The translations under genes were made by a program, and so were the position numbers. A stretch of 64,000 nt of DNA from Bacillota bacterium. Its GTDB lineage: Bacteria > Bacillota > Clostridia > Acetivibrionales > DTU013. Below the pieces are notes generated by a model, which saw nothing but the letters and a program-made list of their open reading frames with translations, made no database searches and was not told the DNA's origin. Shown piece after piece: positions 53,047 through 61,629 of this stretch. Location of the stretch: positions 96,319 to 160,318 of the forward strand of contig JAEZCO010000094.1 of assembly GCA_023433505.1 (NCBI GenBank), read 5' to 3'. Positions within the stretch are counted from its first letter, which is position 1; each line of letters starts with the position of its first letter.

Positions 53047-54385
53047 AATAGGCTATTCCCTGGGCATACATAGCGCTGGCAACCTTCAGGAAGCCGGCAA
53101 TGTTTGCGCCTACGACCAGATTGTTTTCATGTCCGTATTCCCTGGCGGCAGCGCTGGCATTTTTGTATATGTTGATCATGATCTCTTTTAACTTTGCGTC
53201 CACTTCTTCAAAGGTCCAGGAATACCGCATGCTGTTCTGGCACATCTCAAGGCCCGAGCAGGCAACTCCGCCCGCATTGGCAGCTTTTGCGGGGCCGAAC
53301 ACCACACCGGCCTTAAGGAATACATCGACAGCCTCCGGCGTACAGGGCATGTTTGCACCTTCCCCTACTGCGAAGCAGCCATTGGCAACAAGCAGTCTGG
53401 CAGCCTCCCCATCGATCTCGTTCTGGGTAGCATTGGGAAGTGCGATATCGCATTTGATTGACCAGATTCCGCCGCATCCTTCGGTATATTTTGCCGTAGG
53501 ATGGAATTTGACATATTCGCTGATCCGCTTTCTTTCAACTTCTTTAATCCGCTTAACGGTTTCGATATTTATTCCGTCGGGATCGTAAATGTACCCGTTG
53601 GAGTCGCTCATGGCCACTACTTTTCCGCCTAATTGGAATACCTTTTCAGCGGCATAGATGGAGACATTTCCCGAGCCGGAGGAGATAACCGTCGCATCCT
53701 TGAAGGATTTGCCCTTCATTGCCTTCATCGCTTCCTCCATGAAATAGCAAAGCGCATAACCCGTAGCTTCGGTCCTCACAAGGCTTCCGCCCCAGGTAAG
53801 TCCTTTGCCTGTGAGAACGCCTGTGAAGTCATTCTTTAACTTCTTGTACATGCCGTACATATATCCAATTTCACGTCCGCCGGTGCCTATATCTCCGGCC
53901 GGTACGTCGGTATTCTCGCCAATATGCCTTGCCAGCTCAAACATGAAGCTCTGGCAAAACCGCATCACTTCGCCGTCGGATTTGCCTTTGGGGTCGAAAT
54001 CGCTTCCGCCTTTGGCTCCGCCCATGGGAAGACCGGTCAAGGAATTTTTCAGTATTTGCTCAAAACCAAGGAATTTGATGATGCCGCTGTAAACGGAGGG
54101 ATGCAGCCGGATGCCGCCTTTGTATGGGCCGATGGCGCTGTTGAATTGAATTCTGTAGCCTCTGTTTACCTGTACTCTGCCGCTGTCGTCAACCCAGGGC
54201 ACTCTGAATATGATTTGCCTTTCAGGCTCTACGATTCTGTCGAATATGCCTGCCTTTACCCATTCCGGATGTCTTTCGGCCACCGGCTCCAGGGATTCCA
54301 GGACTTCCCTCACCGCCTGATGAAATTCGGGCTCATTGGGATTTCTTTTGATGACTTGCTCCATGACACTGCTTAATATTTTCAT
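53045..54385 (-). CDS. gdhA: Glutamate dehydrogenase
   Basis: This 446-residue hexameric-type GDH has the substrate Lys in GLPMGGAKGGSDFDPKG and GGIRLHPSV, the conserved DVPAGDIGTGGREIGYM, and the nucleotide fold GSGNVSIYAAEKV. It links ammonia and 2-oxoglutarate with glutamate. The length of about 446 is typical of NADP-type bacterial enzymes; cofactor preference was not determined by motif. Confidence 0.94.
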   Translation of the reverse strand: MKILSSVMEQVIKRNPNEPEFHQAVREVLESLEPVAERHPEWVKAGIFDRIVEPERQIIFRVPWVDDSGRVQVNRGYRIQFNSAIGPYKGGIRLHPSVYSGIIKFLGFEQILKNSLTGLPMGGAKGGSDFDPKGKSDGEVMRFCQSFMFELARHIGENTDVPAGDIGTGGREIGYMYGMYKKLKNDFTGVLTGKGLTWGGSLVRTEATGYALCYFMEEAMKAMKGKSFKDATVISSGSGNVSIYAAEKVFQLGGKVVAMSDSNGYIYDPDGINIETVKRIKEVERKRISEYVKFHPTAKYTEGCGGIWSIKCDIALPNATQNEIDGEAARLLVANGCFAVGEGANMPCTPEAVDVFLKAGVVFGPAKAANAGGVACSGLEMCQNSMRYSWTFEEVDAKLKEIMINIYKNASAAAREYGHENNLVVGANIAGFLKVASAMYAQGIAY

Positions 54386-54960
54386 TGAAATACCCCCACA
54401 TGTTTTTTTATATGCGAAAACAGCAACAAAGCCATTTCTGACATCATGAAAACTATTTCATACAACATACCACACTGTACATTGTTATAGCATACGCCTT
54501 TGTATACCCCGTAATTGTATTTTGGGGATATTAAATAAAGAATGAATGTATGAAATTACTTTACCGGAATTATATCAGAAAAATGTGGTTTTTGCAAGTA
54601 AATTTGATGATCATTTCAATAATGCTTGGAGTTGCAAAGGTTGTAATAATACTGTATGCAAGATTTCATGCATTATATTCTTACTCACGATGTGTTTTGC
54701 AGGATTATATTCGTTCTGCAAGAACATCATCCATATCCGTCATTTGCAGCAGCATAGCCTCCCAGCTTCAAATTTGCAAGGATTCTTTGCATTCTTTTCC
54801 ATTCAAAAAGCCGGTGCGAAGATCACACCGGCTTTTATCCCAAGAACTATATGCTTGATTTTCTTACGTTTCAGGCTTCTACAGCACTAGTACCCCCGAA
54901 TCTCGACTGCTTCCACGGTTGAATCAGAGGACCCCTGCTGCAATTTCCCGGTTCATACGG
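54386..54960. other. Gene-free stretch between gdhA and nfnB
   Basis: The small plus-strand frames here run through the terminator at 54806-54836 and have no ribosome sites, so no gene is supported. The part near gdhA holds its AT-rich leader. Confidence 0.6.
54806..54836 (-). terminator. Intrinsic terminator of the nfnA-nfnB operon
   Basis: AAAAGCCGGTG and CACCGGCTTTT pair perfectly over 11 bases around a 9-base loop, with a T-run on the minus strand. Confidence 0.85.
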
Positions 54961-56367
54961 TCAGGCTTCGCATTCCTCACAGCATGAAAGATACTTGTCA
55001 ATTGCAGCCGCCGCCTTTTTACCTGCGCCCATGGCAAGTATGACTGTGGCGGCTCCCGTCACCGCATCCCCTCCGGCATAAACACCATCCTTGCTTGTTG
55101 CGCCGGTCTCTTCCTCAACGATGATACCGCCCCACTTTTGTGTTTCCAAACCGGGCGTGGTGGATTTGATCAGCGGATTGGGGGACTGGCCTATGGCTAT
55201 GACCACTGTATCCACATCGACCACATGCTCGGAGCCCTCTTTGGGAACAGGGCGCCGCCTGCCTGAGCTGTCAGGCTCTCCAAGGACCATTTCGGAGCAC
55301 TGGATCCCCTTGACCCAGCCGTCTTCGGACCCTACGATCCGGGTAGGATTGGTCAAAAGCTTGAAAATGATGCCCTCTTCCTTGGCATGGTGCACTTCTT
55401 CAAGCCTTGCAGGCATTTCCGCTTCCGACCTTCTGTATACGATGTAAACATTCTCCGCCCCAAGACGCTTGGCACATCTGGCGGCGTCCATCGCCACGTT
55501 GCCTCCGCCCACTACCGCAACATTTTTACCTATCCTGACAGGCGTGTCGCAATCCGGAAATTTATACGCCTTCATCAGGTTGATTCTGGTCAGGAATTCA
55601 TTGGCTGAGTATACTCCGTTCAAATTCTCGCCGGGTATCCCCATAAAGCTGGGCAGTCCGGCTCCCGAACCGATAAATATGGCTTCATACCCTTCCTCCA
55701 TAAGCTCGTCCAGGGAAAACACCTTGCCAATGACCATGTTGGTCATGATCTTAACGCCAAGCTCTTTGACGGTGTCAATCTCTTTTTGCACCAGTTCCTT
55801 GGGAAGCCTGAACTCGGGTATTCCATACATCAATACTCCGCCGGGCACGTGGAAGGCCTCAAAGATGGTCACATCATAGCCCAGCTTTGCAAGGTCGCCT
55901 GCGCAGGTAAGCCCCGCCGGCCCCGAACCGATGACGGCAACCTTTTTATTCTTTTTCTCAACGCTTTCCGTTTTATTCTTCCGGTTGGCCATGTACCAGT
56001 CGGCCACATATCTTTCAAGTCTTCCTATTCCTACGGACTCACCTTTTTTTGCCCTCACGCACAGCTGCTCACACTGGGACTCCTGGGGGCAAACCCTTCC
56101 GCAAACCGCCGGAAGGCTGTTGGTCTCTCTTACTTTATCATAGGCCTCTTCAAACTTGCCTTCTGCCACAAGCTTGATAAATTCAGGAATCTGCACGTTA
56201 ACCGGGCAGCCTGCCACGCAAGGCTTATTTTTACACTGCAGGCATCTCTGGGCCTCTTCCTTGGCCATTTCCTCCGTATATCCCAGAGCTACCTCAAGAA
56301 AATTCTTATTACGTATTTTCGGGTCCTGCTCAGGCATTTTCTGCTTATTCAACGACATATTAGGCAT
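54961..56367 (-). CDS. nfnB: NfnB: NADPH-binding subunit of NADH-dependent ferredoxin:NADP+ oxidoreductase (GltA-like)
   Basis: This 468-residue flavoprotein has an N-terminal two-[4Fe-4S] domain (CLQCKNKPCVAGCPV and CGRVCPQESQCEQLC), then FAD (VIGSGPAGLTCAGDLAKLGYDVTIFEA) and NADPH (VVGGGNVAMDAARCAKRLGA) domains. On its own it resembles the homotetrameric glutamate synthase small subunit. The partner gene just upstream makes the electron-bifurcating NfnAB complex more likely. Start codon overlaps the nfnA end by 8 bases. Confidence 0.88.
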   Translation of the reverse strand: MPNMSLNKQKMPEQDPKIRNKNFLEVALGYTEEMAKEEAQRCLQCKNKPCVAGCPVNVQIPEFIKLVAEGKFEEAYDKVRETNSLPAVCGRVCPQESQCEQLCVRAKKGESVGIGRLERYVADWYMANRKNKTESVEKKNKKVAVIGSGPAGLTCAGDLAKLGYDVTIFEAFHVPGGVLMYGIPEFRLPKELVQKEIDTVKELGVKIMTNMVIGKVFSLDELMEEGYEAIFIGSGAGLPSFMGIPGENLNGVYSANEFLTRINLMKAYKFPDCDTPVRIGKNVAVVGGGNVAMDAARCAKRLGAENVYIVYRRSEAEMPARLEEVHHAKEEGIIFKLLTNPTRIVGSEDGWVKGIQCSEMVLGEPDSSGRRRPVPKEGSEHVVDVDTVVIAIGQSPNPLIKSTTPGLETQKWGGIIVEEETGATSKDGVYAGGDAVTGAATVILAMGAGKKAAAAIDKYLSCCEECEA

Positions 56368-57229
56368 TGCTCACACCCCCACCTGCGGCCTGCTCCTGCG
56401 TCACCAACCTGCAGGCATGCTTTTCTTCACTCTGTTTTTCTTCTTTTTTGTACATGTTCTGCCTTCTCATGGCCTCATCGAAATCGACCTCATGGCCGTC
56501 AAAATCCGGACCGTCCACACAGGCGAATTTTGTTTTGCCTCCCACGGTAACCCGGCAACCTCCGCACATCCCGGTTCCGTCCACCATCACCGGATTCATG
56601 CTGACCAGTGTCTTTATGCCATATTGTTTGGTAAGCAATGTCACCATCTTCATCATGATCAGCGGCCCGATGGCGATTACCAGATCATACTGGTTTCCCT
56701 CTTCAATAAGCTTTTTCAAAATATCGGTGACAAAGCCCTTGTTGCCGTTGGAACCGTCGTCTGTCGCCACAAAAAGCCTGGTGCTGGCTTGCTTCATTTC
56801 ATTTTCAAGAATGATGAGATCCTTGTTTCTGAATCCGACGATGGAATCCACCTCTGCGCCAAGACGATGCAGCTTCTTCGCCTGCGGGTAGGCGATTGCC
56901 GTTCCCAGGCCTCCTCCGATAACCGCTACTTTTTTGTAGTTCTCAAGGTGTGATGCAACACCCAGCGGACCGACAAAATCAAGGAGCCCGTCTCCCTCAT
57001 TCATCTGGCCCAACATTTTGGTGCTCTTGCCCACTTCCTGAAATATGATGGTGACAGTCCCTTTTTCCCGGTCATAATCGGCTATGGTCAAGGGGATTCT
57101 TTCACCCTCCTCGTCAATCCTGAAAATGATAAACTGCCCCGGCTCCGCTTTTCTCGCCACAAACGGAGCCTCTATCTCCATAAGCTTAACCTGTGGATTA
57201 AGCGTTTCCTTCCTTATAATCCTAAACAT
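56360..57229 (-). CDS. nfnA: NfnA: FAD/[2Fe-2S] subunit of NADH-dependent ferredoxin:NADP+ oxidoreductase
   Basis: This 289-residue ferredoxin-NADP reductase-like protein has FAD/NAD domains (AVIGGGLGTAIAYPQAKKL) and C-terminal [2Fe-2S] Cys (GTGMCGGCRVTVGG, FACVDGPDFDGH). This is the layout of NfnA and of PyrK-type proteins. With NfnB it exchanges electrons between NADH, ferredoxin and NADPH by flavin bifurcation, useful in a fermenting anaerobe. Confidence 0.88.
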   Translation of the reverse strand: MFRIIRKETLNPQVKLMEIEAPFVARKAEPGQFIIFRIDEEGERIPLTIADYDREKGTVTIIFQEVGKSTKMLGQMNEGDGLLDFVGPLGVASHLENYKKVAVIGGGLGTAIAYPQAKKLHRLGAEVDSIVGFRNKDLIILENEMKQASTRLFVATDDGSNGNKGFVTDILKKLIEEGNQYDLVIAIGPLIMMKMVTLLTKQYGIKTLVSMNPVMVDGTGMCGGCRVTVGGKTKFACVDGPDFDGHEVDFDEAMRRQNMYKKEEKQSEEKHACRLVTQEQAAGGGVSNA

Positions 57230-57566
57230 TGTCCAACCCCCGAATCTGTAAATCTTCCCGAAGGAATTTAATATTTTTTATTGTATACATTTATTACTTC
57301 CCAGTCAACTATGTAAACCACAAAGGGGTGGAAATCATCCACCCCTCGCCGTTATTTTTATGCTATGCCTGCAAAGCTCTTATCTAATTTCCAATGGGGC
57401 ATGCCCCATACCCCTCGCTGCGGGCGAAATGAATTCACCCTACGCTACACTTCGTGCGCCACGCCTAACGTAGCGTTTGAACAACGTCTGTTATGGATTG
57501 CAACCCTCCACATATACTACAGCAAAAACAGCATTTACTATCTCTTTAGAGGAGAGAACTGTGACG
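57230..57566. other. Gene-free stretch with a hairpin and dispersed repeat B copy 2
   Basis: AGGGGTGGA/TCCACCCCT (57324-57346) forms a hairpin, and the repeat lies at 57385-57456. No gene is seen. Confidence 0.6.
57385..57456. repeat. Dispersed repeat B, copy 2
   Basis: A 72-base segment from TAATTTCCAATG to GCTACACTTCGTG matches 41329-41402 with few changes. Confidence 0.75.
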
Positions 57567-57752
57567 TTATTCAACTGCCTTCCGGGGATAGGCTTCATCG
57601 GCGTCTTCCTGTTTTTCTTCTTCCCATATCTGAAGTTCTTCGCTCTCAACGCCTTTGTTCCAGTTGATCAACCCATAGACGATACAGCCTCCGGCGCCTG
57701 TAATACATAAAATGTATGCCAGCCACATGGATGCATCCGGTATATTCAACAT
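57567..57752 (-). CDS. Small membrane protein resembling symporter small accessory proteins
   Basis: This 61-residue protein has one or two short membrane segments (WLAYILCITGAGGCIVYGLINW) and a charged tail (EELQIWEEEKQEDADEA). The start MLNIPDASMWLAYILC resembles the small accessory subunits encoded beside sodium:solute symporters. GGAAGGAGGGGAAGG lies before the ATG. No symporter gene follows here, so it is either an orphan or a remnant. Confidence 0.7.
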   Translation of the reverse strand: MLNIPDASMWLAYILCITGAGGCIVYGLINWNKGVESEELQIWEEEKQEDADEAYPRKAVE

Positions 57753-58087
57753 ATTCCTTCCCCTCCTTCCACAACAAAATTTGAAAACCGCTATACGGCA
57801 AGTCTTCGCAAACCCGTGCTAGGAGCGGTGTTAGCAAACCACAATGCCAATTGTCTATAATTCTAACAGGCATTTGTTCCCTTTGCAATACATTTTCGTT
57901 CCACTTTTTTTAAGAAGATTTCACTCTTTTTTTCTTCAATCTTCTTAAAATTGTTATAAAAATAACGATTTTTTACAACTTGAGTGAATATGGATTCCCT
58001 TTGGATGTACTTGACTGTATTTTTTAAAATGGGTATAATAAGAATGGCTGTGATAACAGCAAAGATTTTTTCTTAAGGAGAGTACCG
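57753..58087. other. Gene-free stretch with a large hairpin and the metF promoter
   Basis: TTTTAAGAAGATT and AATCTTCTTAAAA (57908-57950) pair perfectly over 13 bases around a 17-base loop. The metF promoter is at 58011-58039. No S-box or T-box signature is seen. Confidence 0.6.
58011..58039 (+). promoter_or_regulatory. metF promoter
   Basis: TTGACT (58011-58016) and TATAAT (58034-58039) with a 17-base spacer. Confidence 0.8.
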
Positions 58088-58954
58088 ATGAAGATTAATG
58101 AAATGTTTAAAGATAAAAAGCCTGTGGTTGCCTTTGAAATTTTTCCGCCTAAATCCGACGTTCCGGTAGAGACCATTTATGATAAGCTTGACCAGTTTGA
58201 AGAGCTCAAGCCCGACTATATCAGCGTAACCTACGGCGCAGGCGGAAGTCAGAAAGGCAGAACCATCGAAATTGCATCCCGTATAAAGGAAAATCATCAC
58301 ATTGAAAGCATGGCCCATTTTACATGCGTAGGCCACTCGAAAAAAGAAATTGACGATATGCTGAAAAACATGCACGATGTGGGCCTGGAGAATATATTGG
58401 CCCTTAGGGGTGATCCGCCGGCAGGGAATCCCGACTTCGATTTTTCAAAAAATATATACTGCTACTCCTATGAGCTGATTGAGCATATACGCTCCGTCAA
58501 TAACTTCTGTATCGCAGCGGCAGCCTATGTAGAGGGGCATGTGGATTGCAAAAGACTTAAGGATGATCTCCTGGCGCTGAAGCAGAAAGTCGATTCCGGT
58601 GTAAACTTTCTCATAACCCAGTTGTTTTTTGACAACAGGCTGTTTTATGATTTCATGGACAAAGCCGAAGCCATTGGCATCCGCTGCCCTGTTGCCGCAG
58701 GGATCATGCCCATTTTCCGCGCCGACCAGATCAAGGCCATAACGGCCAGGAGCGGCTGCGCAATACCGGCAAAGCTTGTTCTGATGATGGACAAATATAA
58801 CGACAACCCCGACGATTTGCGCAAGGCAGGCGTAGAATATGCCGCCAGGCAAATCCGGGATCTGGTGGAAAACGGCGTGGACGGCGTCCATCTTTATACC
58901 ATGAACAGGCCCGGTTCCACAAAGGAAATCCTCCAGGCCGCCGGCTTGAGATAA
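58088..58954 (+). CDS. metF: Methylenetetrahydrofolate reductase
   Basis: This 288-residue TIM-barrel flavoprotein has AFEIFPPKSDVPVETIY (catalytic Glu), the conserved SVTYGAGGSQKGRT and ILALRGDPPAGNP, and LITQLFFDN. It forms methyl-tetrahydrofolate for methionine synthesis or the methyl branch of one-carbon metabolism. It has its own consensus promoter and AAGGAG before the ATG. The neighbouring genes on both sides are unrelated. Confidence 0.93.
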   Translation: MKINEMFKDKKPVVAFEIFPPKSDVPVETIYDKLDQFEELKPDYISVTYGAGGSQKGRTIEIASRIKENHHIESMAHFTCVGHSKKEIDDMLKNMHDVGLENILALRGDPPAGNPDFDFSKNIYCYSYELIEHIRSVNNFCIAAAAYVEGHVDCKRLKDDLLALKQKVDSGVNFLITQLFFDNRLFYDFMDKAEAIGIRCPVAAGIMPIFRADQIKAITARSGCAIPAKLVLMMDKYNDNPDDLRKAGVEYAARQIRDLVENGVDGVHLYTMNRPGSTKEILQAAGLR

Positions 58955-58967
58955 AAAAGACGTGGGG

Positions 58968-58987
58968 AGCCGGAAAATTTTCCGGCT
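58968..58987. terminator. 20-bp perfect palindrome, bidirectional terminator
   Basis: AGCCGGAAAATTTTCCGGCT lies between metF and the convergent gene at 58986, and can fold on either strand. Confidence 0.75.
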
Positions 58988-59756
58988 ACAGCTTCGTTTT
59001 GTTCCTGCTGCGTTCATTCAGGACATTGTCAAGGGCGGTGGCTTCATTGATCACATCCTCAATCTCTTCCGACTCAGGGTCCAGGCTGTCGGAGGAAACG
59101 ATCCTGTGCTTGAAGCCGCCGATGGTGCTTTCGATATAATCAAGCCTCACACTGACACTTTCCAGTTCTTCCTTTTCTGCCTTCATCCGCTTCATCAGCT
59201 GTTCATCCATTTCAATGGTTTTCGTAAGCTGGAGGACCGCCTCATAGCTCTTTAAGGTCCCCAGCTTCCGGTTATTATAGTTGATTCTGCCCACCAGATC
59301 GTTGACATTTGTGGCAGAAAGCTCCGCGGACCTTACAGAATAATTGTGCACCAACTGCAAATATGCGGTTACCAGCTTTAACGCCTTTTCAATGATTGCC
59401 TGCTTTAAAGGGTTGTCGCTGTATTTTTCGAAATATTCCATGAGCTCGTTCTTCTGCTTCATGATGGCTGCTGCTTTGTTCTTCATATTCCTGTCAAACT
59501 TCCTATACAGCTCCCTGTACAGGTTATTGCATTCCCAGCTCATCTTTTGAATGCCTTCCAGTTTTTCCGCCTGGTTGAATTCGGAGAGGAATTTTTCGCT
59601 CCGAAGGGTCTGCATGACAAAATAAAGGTAGCCGGCAAAGCCCACCAGCATAAAAGGCACAAAAAAATGGGTCAGCACCGAAACAATAATGATTCCGGCA
59701 AGCAATGCAAAATTACCGGTTCTGAAAGCTGCCTTCAGCAGCATTTTTAGCTTCAT
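58986..59756 (-). CDS. Membrane-anchored coiled-coil protein (possibly XpaC-like)
   Basis: This 256-residue protein has two N-terminal membrane helices (about residues 15-30 and 32-48), then long helical, charged segments predicted to form coiled coils (KNKAAAIMKQKNELMEYFEKYS, MDEQLMKRMKAEKEELESVSVRLDYIES). The arrangement resembles proteins annotated as 5-bromo-4-chloroindolyl phosphate hydrolysis (XpaC) family, but I am not certain of the family. It lies about 70 bases downstream of the OmpA-fusion gene, likely in one operon. Confidence 0.65.
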   Translation of the reverse strand: MKLKMLLKAAFRTGNFALLAGIIIVSVLTHFFVPFMLVGFAGYLYFVMQTLRSEKFLSEFNQAEKLEGIQKMSWECNNLYRELYRKFDRNMKNKAAAIMKQKNELMEYFEKYSDNPLKQAIIEKALKLVTAYLQLVHNYSVRSAELSATNVNDLVGRINYNNRKLGTLKSYEAVLQLTKTIEMDEQLMKRMKAEKEELESVSVRLDYIESTIGGFKHRIVSSDSLDPESEEIEDVINEATALDNVLNERSRNKTKL

Positions 59757-59802
59757 TTCTTCCCAATCCTCCTATTGGATGCAAAATCGTTAAAGCATCC
59801 AA

Positions 59803-59831
59803 CGCGGGCGACCCGTGATCGCCCCTACATT
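59803..59831. repeat. Partial relative of dispersed repeat A
   Basis: CGGGCGACCCGTGATCGCCCCTACATTA matches the right half of repeat A (GGGCGACC..CGCCCCTACATTA). It abuts the stop codon of the OmpA-fusion gene. Confidence 0.5.
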
Positions 59832-61488
59832 ATTTCGCAACATCCCTGGTAAGGATGAATTCCGTCCTCCGGTTGGTGGCCTTATCCTCCTCGGTCTTTT
59901 CGTCCGCAACCACCGGCCTGTACTCTCCCCAGCCTCTGGCAACAATCCTGTTGATGTTGACGCCCTTGGAAACCAGATATTTTTTCACCTCTTCGGCTCT
60001 GTCCCTGGAAAGCTTCAGGTTGGTTTCGTCGCTTCCTACAGAATCCGTATGGGCGTCAATCAGGATATAGTATTCGGGGAATTGCTTTGAAATATCGACC
60101 ACCTGGTCCAGCACCGGCAGGGAATCCGCTTTCACGGCTGCCTTGCCGGAATTATAGTACACGGGAGGAATATCGATCTTGGCAACCTTTTCCGTGTTGG
60201 TCTCAATGCTCTTCTCATCCTGCTTTTCAAATACTTTTTCTGTCTCAACGGCAGATGTCTTCCCGTCTGCCTGGACTTCCTTATAATCGACAGCAAGCTC
60301 CGTATCATTTTCACCCTGCAGGTCTTTCAATGCGCCTTCATCCGTTATACCTTCCACAGTAAGCGCCTCTTTGACATCACCATACTTCTTCCATGTCTGG
60401 GTCGTATCTTTGATGATGGCATCCAGTGTTCTTTCACCGCCAGCAAGCCCAAAATAACTGTAATTGTCATTTAAAGCCATGAGTTTTATGTTCGCAAAGG
60501 AATCCTCAACGTCTTCCAGTGCGATATCACCATATTCATCCGACTTTTCATCCATGAGCTCCACCAGCTTCTGATACGCCTTATCCGGCTTTTCAATAAT
60601 ATATTTTGCAGAAGCATACCAGGTGCTGAGAAAGGCCTTCACCTCTTCCGGATTTTCCTCCAGCGCCTTTTTACCTACAACCAGCACCGTCGGAATGAGA
60701 TTCGGCACTTCCTTTGTCGTTATTAACATTTTTACCGAGCCAGGCTGGCTTTTATTGATATCCCTCACGGCAAGGTTCATATCGGGACTCCAGGACACTG
60801 CAAGATCAGCATTTCCCGATTTCAGGTCACTGATGACGTCGCCCATGCTGTCACGTTCCACCGGCGTAATATCCTGATAGCGAAGACCTGTAAGCCTTAG
60901 AAACTTATTCAGGATGAATTTGCCCGTCCCAGCCTTTACAAAGGAAACCTTTCTGCCTTCCATATCGTTCAGGTCCTTGACCCCGGCTTTGGCAACAATT
61001 CCGTCCGCACCTCTGGAAAAGTCGGTAATCCCTACGATCACACCGCTGTCGGGGAAATCGCCAAGCTGCTTGATAAAGGAAGGCAGCGAAATCTCCGTTG
61101 CATGGATTTTGCCTTCATTTAAAGCTTTGATTCGTTCAATGTCGTTATGAATATATGCCAGCTTCAGATCCAGAGAATAATCCTTGTTATACTCCCGGCT
61201 CAAAGCCATTAATGCCGGAGTACCGCCGATCCAGCTGTCCAGACCCATGACGAATTCGCCTTCCGCCGGAAAATCCGAACCCGCAGGCTCCAGACCGTCC
61301 TTCGTTGCTTTCCCTCCATTGCCTGAGCTTCCTTCCGCTTCGGTTTTGTTATTCACAACAGGCTTGTCGCTATGTACTCTATTTAAAAAAGACTTCCCGA
61401 AATCGGAGTTTATAAAGGCATATGCCGCAGCTGCCAGGATCAATAAGAGTATAAAAACATTACCCCATTTGATTTTTTTACCGCCCAT
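59830..61488 (-). CDS. NitT/TauT-type substrate-binding domain fused to an OmpA-like peptidoglycan-binding domain
   Basis: This 552-residue protein has an N-terminal membrane anchor (VFILLLILAAAAYAFI), a periplasmic-binding-protein-like domain (about residues 75-370; VMGLDSWIGGTPALMAL, DLAVSWSPDMNLA), a charged linker, and a C-terminal OmpA domain (about 435-550; YILIDAHTDSVGSDETNLKLSRDRAEEVKKYL, RGWGEYRP, TNRRTEFIL). It would sense or hold a small solute at the cell wall. No permease or ATPase is adjacent. It is paired with the coiled-coil gene at 58986. Confidence 0.85.
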   Translation of the reverse strand: MGGKKIKWGNVFILLLILAAAAYAFINSDFGKSFLNRVHSDKPVVNNKTEAEGSSGNGGKATKDGLEPAGSDFPAEGEFVMGLDSWIGGTPALMALSREYNKDYSLDLKLAYIHNDIERIKALNEGKIHATEISLPSFIKQLGDFPDSGVIVGITDFSRGADGIVAKAGVKDLNDMEGRKVSFVKAGTGKFILNKFLRLTGLRYQDITPVERDSMGDVISDLKSGNADLAVSWSPDMNLAVRDINKSQPGSVKMLITTKEVPNLIPTVLVVGKKALEENPEEVKAFLSTWYASAKYIIEKPDKAYQKLVELMDEKSDEYGDIALEDVEDSFANIKLMALNDNYSYFGLAGGERTLDAIIKDTTQTWKKYGDVKEALTVEGITDEGALKDLQGENDTELAVDYKEVQADGKTSAVETEKVFEKQDEKSIETNTEKVAKIDIPPVYYNSGKAAVKADSLPVLDQVVDISKQFPEYYILIDAHTDSVGSDETNLKLSRDRAEEVKKYLVSKGVNINRIVARGWGEYRPVVADEKTEEDKATNRRTEFILTRDVAK

Positions 61489-61629
61489 CCAGTACCCCCA
61501 CCTTGAGTTTTTACTATATTATATATTTTACCGGAGGAAATATCAACAACGCAAAATCTCCCCCGGCTTACCCCGTGGGTTTGCCGGATAAGGCCCGATA
61601 CATGCCGAAATGAAGTTTACACTGCAGCG

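Noticed and set aside
54546..54890. Two overlapping plus-strand frames in the gdhA-nfnB gap
   Set aside because: They cross a strong terminator, have no ribosome site and show no domain.
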